A DNA stretch of 42,185 nt from Bacteroidota bacterium (GTDB taxonomy: Bacteria; Bacteroidota; Bacteroidia; Chitinophagales; BACL12). Positions 26,431 to 34,898 of the stretch are shown in pieces. The stretch covers positions 1 to 42,185 of the forward strand of contig JAKQVC010000093.1 in NCBI GenBank assembly GCA_029571985.1, given 5' to 3'. The notes below the pieces were generated by a model. The model saw nothing but the letters and a program-made list of their open reading frames with translations. It was not told the origin of the DNA and searched no databases. A program made the position numbers and the translations under genes. Each line of letters starts with the position of its first letter. The stretch's first letter is position 1.

Positions 26431-26515
26431 TGGTACCGGAGGCGGGACTCGAACCCGCACACCTTTCGGCACACGCCCCTGAAACGTGCGTGACTACCAA
26501 TTCCACCACTCCGGT
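26431..26515 (-). tRNA. tRNA-Leu (CAG)
   Basis: An 85-nt class II tRNA. The 7-bp acceptor arm is ACCGGAG with CTCCGGT, the CCA end is encoded, and the D-loop contains GGAATTGGTAG. The anticodon stem CACGT/GCGTG closes a loop TTCAGGG with anticodon CAG (plus-strand bases 26479-26481). A variable arm with GAAA and a T-arm GCGGG-TTCGAGT-CCCGC complete it. It reads the CUG leucine codon. The histidine kinase gene is upstream on the same strand. Confidence 0.96.
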
Positions 26516-26562
26516 TTGTGGAGTGCAAAGGTACAGCATTTCCATGAAATTTGAAAAATCGA

Positions 26563-29500
26563 TTACTTTTCCGGTGCAACCGGCAGACTGATATAAAAGC
26601 AACTGCCTTTACCCTCCACACTTTCTGCCCATGCAGAACCGCCATGGCGGCGAACAATTCTATCAACGATAGCCAGCCCTATCCCCGACCCTTCGAATTC
26701 GTCATCGCTGTGCAGTCGTTTAAACGCTTTAAATAATTTACCTCCTAATTCACTACTAAACCCTACCCCATTATCCCGTATACCCATAATGCACATACCG
26801 GCATCCAGATAACTGAATATCTGAATATGTGGTTTTGTTTTACCACTGCTATATTTAACGGCATTACCTAACAAATTTGCCAAAGCCTGTCGCAACATGT
26901 CTTTATCACCCCACACTTCCTGAAGACCTTCCATTGTAAATGTATACTTATGGATATCCTGTTGCCTTCGCATTTCATCAATAATATCACTCACCAGGTC
27001 AATTAAGGGAATATTTATGTTTTTTCTGTCGTTACGACCCATTTTCGACAAAATGAGGAGATTGTCGATTAATCGGCTCATTTTAATCACACTCTTCCGA
27101 ATCTGATGAATATGTTCAAGACCATCCGCATTCAATGCAGGTGCGTAATGTTTGTCCAATAAATAGGCAAACACATCGATACTGCGCAATGGCGTACGCA
27201 AATCGTGCGATACAGAATAATTAAAGGTTTCCAATTCTTTATTAGCCTGTTCAAGAGCAACGGTACGTTCCAACACTTTTCTTTCCAGTTGGTCGTTCAA
27301 GAGTTTAACTTCTGCTTCTTTTATTTTGATTTCAGAAACGTCTACACTAACTGAAAGCAATTCCGATAATTGACCATGCAAATCCGGAACAGGCACTTTT
27401 ATGGTCTGAAGGAATATTTTCTTTCCTGTTTGGGCATGCCATACTTCTTCAGGGTCCGACATAACCGAAACCCCTCCTGCTAACACATCGTTGTCTGTCT
27501 TTGTAATGGTATTAAACGTTGTAAATTTTTCTACAAAAGGATGATTGGTTTTCGTCACAGGATCAAAGCCCAGGCAGGAGGTAAATGAACTATTTGCCAT
27601 CTGAAAATTCCCATCGCGACTCCGCACATAAATCATATTTGGAATCGTGTCGATTAATTCCTGCAAAAACAATTTTTGTCTGAGTAGTTGCTGCTGATAG
27701 GATTTAATATGGGTGATGTCCTGCTGTATACCCGAAGCGCGCAAAGGATTTCCATTTTTATCCCATTCTACCACCTTACCTTTATCTAAAATCCATTTCC
27801 ACTGACCATCGCTTGTCAACATACGAATTTCAGCTTCGTAATATGGCCGCTTACCCGCTAAGTGCTCCTCAAATAGCTTATATGTTCGTTCCTTGTCGTC
27901 CGGATGAATAAATCTCTCCCAATACTCCTCTGTTACTTCCGTATTTTCAAATTGATACCCCAGCATTTCAGCCCATCTTCTGTTATGCACCATTCGGTTT
28001 TCAGGTATATAAAAATCCCAGGTGCCTAAGTCAGCGCCTTTTAATGCAAGTTCCAATCTGGATTCACTTTCCCGCAAGGCCTTTTCCTGTGCTTTTCGTT
28101 CGGTAATGTCGCGCACGATGCCCTGAAACATGCCATTGCTTAATAACTGAGCACTGATTTCAGCAATCCCTTCAGTGCCATCTTTACGGATAAAAATGCG
28201 CTCACCAAAATAGTATTGCATACTTCCCTGATTCAGTATTTTTCCTGCATAGTGCTTTTTATATTGCTTTGGCACTAATTCAGCGATATGCATCTTCATG
28301 AGTTCATCGCGTGAATATCCGGTCAATTTGCATGTAGCATCGTTTACTTCAACAAATCGGTTTTCTTCATCCAAAATCACAATAGCATCCCTCGCCTGCT
28401 CAACCAATTTGCGATACTGTGTATCCTTTTCCAGGAGCGCCTGCTGTGTTACCTGAAGCATATGGCTCTTAAATGCCAACATGATAAAATCAGCAATAGA
28501 CCTGGCAAAAGACTGATCTTCGAGTGTCCACCGATGGTACACATCTGCCTCAAAACAAATGACACCCCAAACCTGGTCGCCATTCATAATAGACATATCC
28601 ATCATCGAGACGATACGTTCAGGTTTAATATATATTTCCTGAAACTCTTCCAACCTGATATCATCGGCCGCATGATCAGAAATAATTACTCGATCATTGA
28701 GGAGGATATTAAAATATTTCGGAAACTGATGAAAATTAAATGCATACAACTGTTCATACTGATCGAGAGCTGCATTATAATTTGACAGACAATGCAATAC
28801 ATCTAACTGATCAGTAAACCGCCAGATATTTACCCTATTGATACTGATGGTATGTGCTGCCACCTTAGCGATATGTGCGATAGCAGCTGAAAAATCCCCT
28901 CTGATTAATGACTCCTCCTTTGTGAGTGCCGACAAAACCAGCTGATGCGATTTAAGTGTTTTATGGATTTTACGCACCTCCATGTCTGCCACTTTCCTGG
29001 AATGGATATCTCTTAAGATACCATTGATGCCCATGATCGTGCCATTCTCGTAATACAATGGTTTAATATTTGCCTCTACATACCTTGGCGCCTGATCTTT
29101 TATCGTCAATAATAAATCATATTGAAATTCTTTTGCGCCAAAGGAGAGCAGCTTTCTTATTTTCTGTTGAAATAACTCAGTGTTTTGCGGATGGTGCAAA
29201 TATTGAAAACAGGAATGTCCTAGTGTTTCTTCTACAGTATATCCGGTGATTAAATTCCAGGCACTATTCAGAAAAATAAAATTGCCTTGATCATCCGTTT
29301 GAAAAATAATGTCGGTAACGTTCTCGACTAATGAAAAATAGCGTTGCCTGCTTTCATGCAGTTGCCGTTGAGCCTGCTTTTTAGCAGTGATATCGGTTAT
29401 AAATGTTTTAAGGGCAGCTTCGCCATCATATACAATTGGAAAGGCAAAAACTTCCACATCAATAATAGAACCATTTCGGTGCACAAATTGCTCTTCCAAG

Positions 29501-30102
29501 GGTACAGAAGGTTGATGTGTTTGCACCATTGACTGAATACGGTCGCGTATGATGGTTCTAAATGCTTCCGGTACAAACTCCCAAATACCACGACCCACAA
29601 TGGATTCCTGTTCCGAGTATCCGACCAGTCGATTCGCCTGCATATTCGCATAAACAATATGCCCCTTTCGATGAATTATTACGGCTATATTGGTAAACGA
29701 CAAAAACTGACGATGGTGTTCGGCCAATTCCTGATCGCTATTGTGTTGCATCGGATGCCTGTCGACACAACTAATCATATAACCATCTATCAGATTAAGT
29801 GATGCATCCAATGGTGTTATATGCAAGTCAAGCGAACGATGCACTTCTCTGGCTACCGTTCTGGATATATGTGCGGGATGGGTTTGCAGGGTAAACAAGA
29901 TTTGATCATAATCAATGGATTCAAATACCTCATGCAGTGCGAGAACGTCAAAAGCTCTTTCGCGCACACCCAACAACTGCCGGAAAGCTACATTGTGATA
30001 CAGAATACGCCAGCCCTTATCAGCAATTGCCACGGGCATGGGTAATTGGTCAAATGCGGCATAACGCACTGGAAGCGCCTCAGTATTCCGGTTTTCGTGC
30101 AT
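26563..30102 (-). CDS. Cytoplasmic multi-PAS/GAF sensor histidine kinase
   Basis: 1179 residues with no membrane span or signal peptide. Domains in order: PAS (about 15-115), PAS (130-245), PAS (250-372), GAF (400-548), PAS (560-672), PAS (676-805) and PAS (808-935), a short coiled coil, then HisKA with phospho-acceptor His966 in SVSHDLRTPLRS, and the ATPase domain (N box LGNAVKYS, G1 DNGVGF, G2 GSGIGLAIV). PAC tails such as IVRDITERKAQE follow several PAS units. The receiver domain and response regulator are not nearby, so its output partner lies elsewhere. The sensory ligand is unknown; PAS and GAF could bind redox, light or small-molecule cofactors. A promoter candidate sits immediately before the start. 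Confidence 0.95.
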   Translation of the reverse strand: MHENRNTEALPVRYAAFDQLPMPVAIADKGWRILYHNVAFRQLLGVRERAFDVLALHEVFESIDYDQILFTLQTHPAHISRTVAREVHRSLDLHITPLDASLNLIDGYMISCVDRHPMQHNSDQELAEHHRQFLSFTNIAVIIHRKGHIVYANMQANRLVGYSEQESIVGRGIWEFVPEAFRTIIRDRIQSMVQTHQPSVPLEEQFVHRNGSIIDVEVFAFPIVYDGEAALKTFITDITAKKQAQRQLHESRQRYFSLVENVTDIIFQTDDQGNFIFLNSAWNLITGYTVEETLGHSCFQYLHHPQNTELFQQKIRKLLSFGAKEFQYDLLLTIKDQAPRYVEANIKPLYYENGTIMGINGILRDIHSRKVADMEVRKIHKTLKSHQLVLSALTKEESLIRGDFSAAIAHIAKVAAHTISINRVNIWRFTDQLDVLHCLSNYNAALDQYEQLYAFNFHQFPKYFNILLNDRVIISDHAADDIRLEEFQEIYIKPERIVSMMDMSIMNGDQVWGVICFEADVYHRWTLEDQSFARSIADFIMLAFKSHMLQVTQQALLEKDTQYRKLVEQARDAIVILDEENRFVEVNDATCKLTGYSRDELMKMHIAELVPKQYKKHYAGKILNQGSMQYYFGERIFIRKDGTEGIAEISAQLLSNGMFQGIVRDITERKAQEKALRESESRLELALKGADLGTWDFYIPENRMVHNRRWAEMLGYQFENTEVTEEYWERFIHPDDKERTYKLFEEHLAGKRPYYEAEIRMLTSDGQWKWILDKGKVVEWDKNGNPLRASGIQQDITHIKSYQQQLLRQKLFLQELIDTIPNMIYVRSRDGNFQMANSSFTSCLGFDPVTKTNHPFVEKFTTFNTITKTDNDVLAGGVSVMSDPEEVWHAQTGKKIFLQTIKVPVPDLHGQLSELLSVSVDVSEIKIKEAEVKLLNDQLERKVLERTVALEQANKELETFNYSVSHDLRTPLRSIDVFAYLLDKHYAPALNADGLEHIHQIRKSVIKMSRLIDNLLILSKMGRNDRKNINIPLIDLVSDIIDEMRRQQDIHKYTFTMEGLQEVWGDKDMLRQALANLLGNAVKYSSGKTKPHIQIFSYLDAGMCIMGIRDNGVGFSSELGGKLFKAFKRLHSDDEFEGSGIGLAIVDRIVRRHGGSAWAESVEGKGSCFYISLPVAPEK

Positions 30103-30109
30103 CTTTTAT

Positions 30110-30141
30110 CAAAGTTGCAGAAATCATGGCAAAAAAATCAA
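30110..30141 (-). promoter_or_regulatory. Possible promoter of the histidine kinase
   Basis: On the minus strand CAACTTTG (30110-30117), one mismatch to TAnnTTTG, is preceded by TTG (30139-30141) with a 21-base spacer. It ends seven bases before the start codon, so the transcript would be almost leaderless. Confidence 0.42.
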
Positions 30142-30164
30142 TAAAAAAACACTTTTTTGTGACA

Positions 30165-31769
30165 TCAACTGCCTGCAGGCTCCTGTTCAGTAACCACAAG
30201 AAATTGCGGTACCGGCTGTGTTGAGGCGGCTAATAAAGTGTCAAAAAGTGACTGTCCGTGTCGCAGATACAAGGAGGTGAAGTTTTCAGAACGTTCCTGT
30301 AAACCACCCTCCGGGAATAACTTTTGAAGAATAGAGCTGATTTGTTTAACCTGAGTTTCCTGCTTTGATTTCTGGGCCTTCAGCAATTTCGATTCGAGTT
30401 TGCTCAGCGCATTGAGTACAACCTGACGTTCGGCCATCACGGTAGATTCTAATCCTGCGTCAATTTGAGCGGCTTGTTGCACTAATGGACTAAACATGGC
30501 CTCCACCTGAGCAACCTGAGCCGACAAATCAACTGTCGTGTCAGCGTGCTTGCGCACATATTGTTCGATTAGTGTATGTTCAGGTTCAAATAACGCCGTC
30601 ACAGAAAAATCGAGTCTGGCTAATTTTTTTTGAGTAGCCGCATCTATCCACATCACAGAGTCTCTCAACAACACAACCGGAAAAGGTACGTGATGATGTG
30701 AAAAAACATCTTTTAATTGTAGCCAATAGGCCAACTCGCCACCGCCACCGATATAGGCTAAGGCAGGCAATACCTGTTGCTGAAATACCGGGCGCAAAAT
30801 CACATTTGGACTAAAGCGTTCCGGATATTGTTCTGTTATGGCTAATATTTCCTCAGTTGTGAATGTATGTGCCGTATTGAGAACAGTATATGTTTTTGTA
30901 GCTGTATCCAATACAATACGTTCTCTGCTATTATCCTGTATATAGAATAAATTAATTTCCCGGCCTAATGCCTGCGGCGGATAGGGAAATTCCGATAAGG
31001 TTTTTTCCATCACTTGCGCACTGCTTTGGCGGAGTAATTCATCCTGAATAATTCCTTTGCATGCCATTTTCAATGCCACATCATCTCCATCAACAATAAC
31101 CAAACCATACTCCTTAAACAAACCATGTAACAGTATCCTGGATGCCTGAGCCAACGAATGTTCAGGCTGATAGGCCTCCACAAATAAAGTGCGCAACTTT
31201 TCTGCCTCTGATGCATCTCCCAGCAGTGCAGCAACCTGATCAAGTACCGGCTGGAAAGTTGACAGTTGATATCTGCCACAAGCGCCGCCCTGTTTATCAT
31301 CCCACTGAATCAATTTATTGAACATGCGGGTATGATGAATTTCTTCAAAATCATGATCCTCACTTCCCAACCAAAAAACCGGAACGAAAACTTTTTGGGG
31401 GTATTGCGCCTGTAAATTCCGGCAAAGGCGGATGGTGCTTAAGGTTTTATAAATAACATAGAGTGGACCGGTAAAAATATTGAGTTGATGTGCCGTTACA
31501 ATGCAGTACGTATTAGCATCAGCAAATGCCTGAATATGTTGCCCTACTAATCCATCAATATCTAAAGCAGCATATTGCTTCTGTATACTTTCTACTAAAA
31601 TCTCTCTGTTTACCGGCAAGGCATCTTTATCCTGCATTACCTGTTGCCAGTCGACCTGATTGGGATTATATTGATAATAAGGTTTAAGTGCATCAACACC
31701 GGCGAGGTAATCCAATACTATCTGACTGAACTTATGCGTATCGGCAAACTGTATGTTTTGAATATCCAT
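30165..31769 (-). CDS. bshC: Bacillithiol biosynthesis cysteine-adding enzyme
   Basis: 534 residues from ATG 31769; a TTG three codons earlier is rejected. The family marks are visible: VTAHQLNIFTGPLYVIYKTL (the Q-x-x-x-x-GP motif), FVPVFWLGSEDHDFEEI (the SEDHD motif) and a helical, coiled-coil-rich C-terminal half, as in BshC. The enzyme is thought to add cysteine to glucosamine-malate in the last step of bacillithiol synthesis, giving the low-molecular-weight thiol that replaces glutathione in Firmicutes and many Bacteroidota. The length matches the family. It lies 21 bases after rimO on the same strand, so the three genes ftsY-rimO-bshC probably share a transcript. bshA and bshB are not in the window. 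Confidence 0.96.
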   Translation of the reverse strand: MDIQNIQFADTHKFSQIVLDYLAGVDALKPYYQYNPNQVDWQQVMQDKDALPVNREILVESIQKQYAALDIDGLVGQHIQAFADANTYCIVTAHQLNIFTGPLYVIYKTLSTIRLCRNLQAQYPQKVFVPVFWLGSEDHDFEEIHHTRMFNKLIQWDDKQGGACGRYQLSTFQPVLDQVAALLGDASEAEKLRTLFVEAYQPEHSLAQASRILLHGLFKEYGLVIVDGDDVALKMACKGIIQDELLRQSSAQVMEKTLSEFPYPPQALGREINLFYIQDNSRERIVLDTATKTYTVLNTAHTFTTEEILAITEQYPERFSPNVILRPVFQQQVLPALAYIGGGGELAYWLQLKDVFSHHHVPFPVVLLRDSVMWIDAATQKKLARLDFSVTALFEPEHTLIEQYVRKHADTTVDLSAQVAQVEAMFSPLVQQAAQIDAGLESTVMAERQVVLNALSKLESKLLKAQKSKQETQVKQISSILQKLFPEGGLQERSENFTSLYLRHGQSLFDTLLAASTQPVPQFLVVTEQEPAGS

Positions 31770-31790
31770 AAGCGTCAAACAGTAAAAGTT

Positions 31791-33101
31791 TTAAACTGGT
31801 TCTGCATATAAATCGAATGCTTCAGCGCGTACTATTTGTGCAGTAACAAAATCTCCAACACGCACATAGTGTGCCTGTGCATCAATCAACACTTCATTAT
31901 CCACTTCAGGAGAATCGTATTCAGTGCGGCCAATAAAATATCCGCCTTCCAATCTGTCAATGAGCACTCGGAAAGTCTGACCTACTTTAGACTGATTGAT
32001 TTCCATAGAAATTTCTTCCTGCACTTCCATCACCCTCAATGCTCTTGCAGCTTTTTCTTCAGCAGGCACATCATCTGTCAGGTTAAAGCCGCTGGTGCCT
32101 TCCTCATGTGAATAGGTAAATACACCAAGACGGTCGAAGCGCATTTTGCGGATGAAATCGCATAATATATCAATATCCGCATCCGTTTCGCCCGGAAATC
32201 CAACCAACATGGTTGTGCGTATGGCGATACCTGGCACCGCAGAACGAATAGCGGTAACTAACTCTTCCGTTTCTGCTCTGGTGATTTGTCTGTTCATCGC
32301 CTGCAACATATTATCAGATGCATGTTGCAAAGGCATATCCAGATATTTACATACATGCTTACAATTTTGCACGGCCTCCAACACATCCATCGGGAATTTG
32401 GAAGGATAGGCATAATGGAGTCGAATCCATTCAATCCCTTCAACCTCATTTAAAGCATATAATAAATCTGCTAATGCGCGTCGCTTATAAATATCCAAAC
32501 CATAATAAGTTAATTCCTGGGCGATAAGCATGATTTCTTTAACACCAATGCCTGCCAGGTATTTAGCTTCCTTCACCAAATCTTCGATGCTGCGCGAAAT
32601 ATGTTGTCCACGCATAAGTGGAATGGCGCAAAATGAGCAAGTCCGGTTACATCCTTCTGAGATTTTAAGGTAAGCAAAGTGCGCAGGTGTGCTCAGCATG
32701 CGTTCGCCAACGAGTTCATGCTTGTAATCAGCATTAAAACGTTTTAAAATCTGCGCCAATTCCATCCTGCCGAACCAGGCATCTACTTCAGGAATTTCCA
32801 CCTGCAATTCATCTTTGTAACGATGACTCAGACATCCGGTAACATACAATTTATCAATTTCACCTGCTGATTTAGCTTCAGCATAATTGAGTATTGTGTC
32901 GATTGATTCCTGTTTGGCATTATCGATAAATCCGCAGGTATTGTTAATGATGACATTACAATCATCCTTTTCACGCTGATGGAAAGCCTGCACCTGATTT
33001 GCCTGCAATTGGGAGAGCAGCACTTCACTATCGACAGTATTTTTACTACATCCGAGTGTAATAATATTTACCTTATCTTTTTTTAGTGATTTCGTTTTCA
33101 C
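31791..33101 (-). CDS. rimO: Ribosomal protein S12 methylthiotransferase
   Basis: 436 residues. The N-terminal UPF0004 domain has the cluster cysteines in LGCSKNTVDSE, NNTCGF and VTGCLSHRY. The radical-SAM core is EGCNRTCSFCAIPLMRGQ, with the CxxxCxxC cysteines for the [4Fe-4S] cluster. A C-terminal TRAM domain follows. RimO methylthiolates Asp88 (E. coli numbering) of ribosomal protein S12. The motif set and the C-terminal length separate it from MiaB. It lies 10 bases after ftsY and 21 before bshC on the same strand. Confidence 0.97.
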   Translation of the reverse strand: MKTKSLKKDKVNIITLGCSKNTVDSEVLLSQLQANQVQAFHQREKDDCNVIINNTCGFIDNAKQESIDTILNYAEAKSAGEIDKLYVTGCLSHRYKDELQVEIPEVDAWFGRMELAQILKRFNADYKHELVGERMLSTPAHFAYLKISEGCNRTCSFCAIPLMRGQHISRSIEDLVKEAKYLAGIGVKEIMLIAQELTYYGLDIYKRRALADLLYALNEVEGIEWIRLHYAYPSKFPMDVLEAVQNCKHVCKYLDMPLQHASDNMLQAMNRQITRAETEELVTAIRSAVPGIAIRTTMLVGFPGETDADIDILCDFIRKMRFDRLGVFTYSHEEGTSGFNLTDDVPAEEKAARALRVMEVQEEISMEINQSKVGQTFRVLIDRLEGGYFIGRTEYDSPEVDNEVLIDAQAHYVRVGDFVTAQIVRAEAFDLYAEPV

Positions 33102-33111
33102 TCAATAACGA

Positions 33112-34068
33112 TTACGGCTGATCAAATAAAGCGTCTACAAACATTTTCTTATTGAACACCTGGAGCTGGTGCATTTTTTCACCAACGCCGATATATCTTA
33201 CCGGAATTTTAAATTGATCGGCAATACCTAATACAACGCCACCTTTAGCGGTGCCATCCAATTTAGTTAATGCGATGCAAGTTACATCCGTTGCTGCGGT
33301 AAATTGTTTTGCCTGTTCGAGCGCATTTTGTCCGGTGCTGGCATCGAGAACGAGCATGACATCATGTGGAGCATCCGGATATACCTTTTGAATGACGCGT
33401 TTAATTTTCGACAATTCATTCATCAGATTTACTTTATTGTGCAATCGGCCTGCAGTATCAATTAATACGACATCGGCCTGTTGAGTTTTTGCTGCATTTA
33501 CAGTGTCGAAAGCAACGGCGGCAGGATCTGCACCCATTTGTTGTTTGATGATAGGCACACCTGCACGTTCTGACCAAATTGTTAGTTGATCTACAGCTGC
33601 GGCACGAAAAGTATCTGCTGCGCCGAGTAATACCTTTTTACCTTGTTCTTTAAACTGGAAGGCTAACTTTCCGATAGTAGTTGTTTTACCGACACCGTTT
33701 ACGCCTACGATGAGCATAATATACGGTTGAGTATGCGCCGGTAGCACAAAATTTTCCTGATCAGGTGTATTATTTTCTGAGAGCATGTTCACGATTTCAT
33801 CTTTCAAAATCGTGTTCAGCTCATCAGCCGACATATATTTATCTTTTGCTACCCGTTTATTCAGGCGGTCGATAATCTTCACTGTTGTATCAACCCCAAC
33901 ATCGCTGGAAATCAGAATTTGTTCTAATTCATCCAAAAACTCATCATCCACACGGCTTTTACCGGCTATGGCTTTAGTGATTTTTGAAAAAAGGCTTTGC
34001 TTGGTTTTTTCAAGGCCTTTATTCAGGTCTTCCTTTTGTTCTTTTTTAAAAAAGTCGAAAATTCCCAT
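33112..34068 (-). CDS. ftsY: Signal recognition particle receptor FtsY
   Basis: 318 residues. After a short charged N-terminus and the helical N domain (about 25-100), the NG GTPase shows GVNGVGKTTT (P-loop), DTFRAAAVDQL, DTAGR and TKLDGTAKGG. The long acidic A domain of E. coli FtsY is missing, as is usual for Bacteroidota. It binds SRP-ribosome complexes and delivers them to the translocon at the inner membrane. It lies at the head of the rimO-bshC run and just after the small ribosomal genes, an arrangement common in the phylum. A terminator-like hairpin sits between it and the upstream DUF4295 gene, so it may have its own promoter. Confidence 0.98.
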   Translation of the reverse strand: MGIFDFFKKEQKEDLNKGLEKTKQSLFSKITKAIAGKSRVDDEFLDELEQILISSDVGVDTTVKIIDRLNKRVAKDKYMSADELNTILKDEIVNMLSENNTPDQENFVLPAHTQPYIMLIVGVNGVGKTTTIGKLAFQFKEQGKKVLLGAADTFRAAAVDQLTIWSERAGVPIIKQQMGADPAAVAFDTVNAAKTQQADVVLIDTAGRLHNKVNLMNELSKIKRVIQKVYPDAPHDVMLVLDASTGQNALEQAKQFTAATDVTCIALTKLDGTAKGGVVLGIADQFKIPVRYIGVGEKMHQLQVFNKKMFVDALFDQP

Positions 34069-34127
34069 AATTAGATTGTGCCGGATAAAACAAACTGGTA
34101 AAATAAATCATGCACACAGGCTAAAAA

Positions 34128-34161
34128 TAAAAAAAAGCCTCTATTGAAATAGAAGCTTTTT
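34128..34161 (-). terminator. Terminator after the ribosomal genes
   Basis: AAAAAGC (34132-34138) pairs with GCTTTTT (34155-34161), with an inner TCTAT/ATAGA stem and one mismatch. A T-rich run follows on the minus strand. The shape allows use in both directions. Confidence 0.65.
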
Positions 34162-34179
34162 CAATGCGTTTACGGGTGC

Positions 34180-34362
34180 TTAGGCGTTGCCTTTAAGAAC
34201 ATCCTGCACTTTGTCTTTGTGCACAATGCGTTCCTTAAAGATATACGCGCCGGTTTTTGGTGATTTTTCGGTAACAATTACCTTCACCATTTCCTTACCG
34301 CTGCCTGCTGCTTTTGCTTTTGCACCACCCGATACACGGGCGTTTTTGGATACTTTTCCCAT
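34180..34362 (-). CDS. DUF4295 family small basic protein
   Basis: 60 residues, very basic, starting MGKVSKNARVSGGAKAKA and ending in a hydrophobic-basic repeat (IVTEKSP, then KERIVHKDKV). This matches DUF4295, a short protein almost always placed between rpmG and ftsY in Bacteroidota. That position and charge suggest a ribosome-associated protein, but its role is not established. It lies 15 bases after rpmG on the same strand and is followed by a terminator-like hairpin. Confidence 0.92.
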   Translation of the reverse strand: MGKVSKNARVSGGAKAKAAGSGKEMVKVIVTEKSPKTGAYIFKERIVHKDKVQDVLKGNA

Positions 34363-34377
34363 GATGAACCTCCGGGT

Positions 34378-34566
34378 TTATTTAATTTCTTTGTGAACGG
34401 TTACTTTTTTCAGATACGGGTTGAATTTTTTCAATTCAATCCTGTCCGGTGTGTTGCGACGGCTTTTGGTAGTAATATACCTGCTCATTCCCGGCACATC
34501 GGTATTTTTCTGCTCGGTGCATTCCAGAATAACCTGGATTCTGTTGCCTTTGCTTTTCTTAGCCAT
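34378..34566 (-). CDS. rpmG: 50S ribosomal protein L33
   Basis: 62 residues. [16 protein letters not shown], then [20 protein letters not shown] and VTVHKEIK are the L33 signature. Only one cysteine of the paired cysteines found in zinc-binding L33 is present, so this is the cysteine-free (C-) type. It lies in the large ribosomal subunit near the E site. Gene spacing of 11 bases from rpmB supports cotranscription. Confidence 0.97.
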   Translation of the reverse strand: MAKKSKGNRIQVILECTEQKNTDVPGMSRYITTKSRRNTPDRIELKKFNPYLKKVTVHKEIK

Positions 34567-34577
34567 TATGCTGAAAT

Positions 34578-34820
34578 TTAAATGTTAATGGTTTTGCCGG
34601 CCTGACGCAATTCTTTCAAATATGCGCTAAGACCTTTCTTACTGATAGTACGGATTGCCGACGTAGATACTTTAAGTGTTACCCAACGGTTTTCTTCAGG
34701 AATAAAGAATTTTTTCTCCTGCAGATTCGGGTAAAACTTACGGCGAGTCTTACGATTTGAGTGAGATACATTGTTCCCGCTGATCGTCTTTTTTCCGGTT
34801 AATTCACAAACTCTTGCCAT
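34578..34820 (-). CDS. rpmB: 50S ribosomal protein L28
   Basis: 80 residues. [20 protein letters not shown] and [13 protein letters not shown] are the L28 N-terminal signature; the protein ends in a short helix ([11 protein letters not shown]). It lies in the large ribosomal subunit. It is the first gene of the rpmB-rpmG-DUF4295 run and has a promoter candidate just upstream. Confidence 0.97.
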   Translation of the reverse strand: MARVCELTGKKTISGNNVSHSNRKTRRKFYPNLQEKKFFIPEENRWVTLKVSTSAIRTISKKGLSAYLKELRQAGKTINI

Positions 34821-34839
34821 GTCTTTTAAAATGAGAGTG

Positions 34840-34871
34840 CAAATATCGGACTTTTTGACGAAATCGCCAAA
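34840..34871 (-). promoter_or_regulatory. Promoter of rpmB
   Basis: On the minus strand GATATTTG (34840-34847) has one mismatch to TAnnTTTG, and TTTG (34868-34871) lies 20 bases upstream. Transcription would begin about 14 bases before the start codon. Confidence 0.5.
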
Positions 34872-34898
34872 AAAACCTTATCCACGTTTGATTTTGCC

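Noticed and set aside
26391-26591. Short plus-strand ORF across the tRNA gene
   Set aside because: It covers the complement of tRNA-Leu and the terminator; the RNA gene explains the sequence.
34187-34581. Plus-strand ORFs over rpmG and the DUF4295 gene
   Set aside because: The minus strand encodes recognisable ribosomal and DUF4295 proteins with normal operon spacing.
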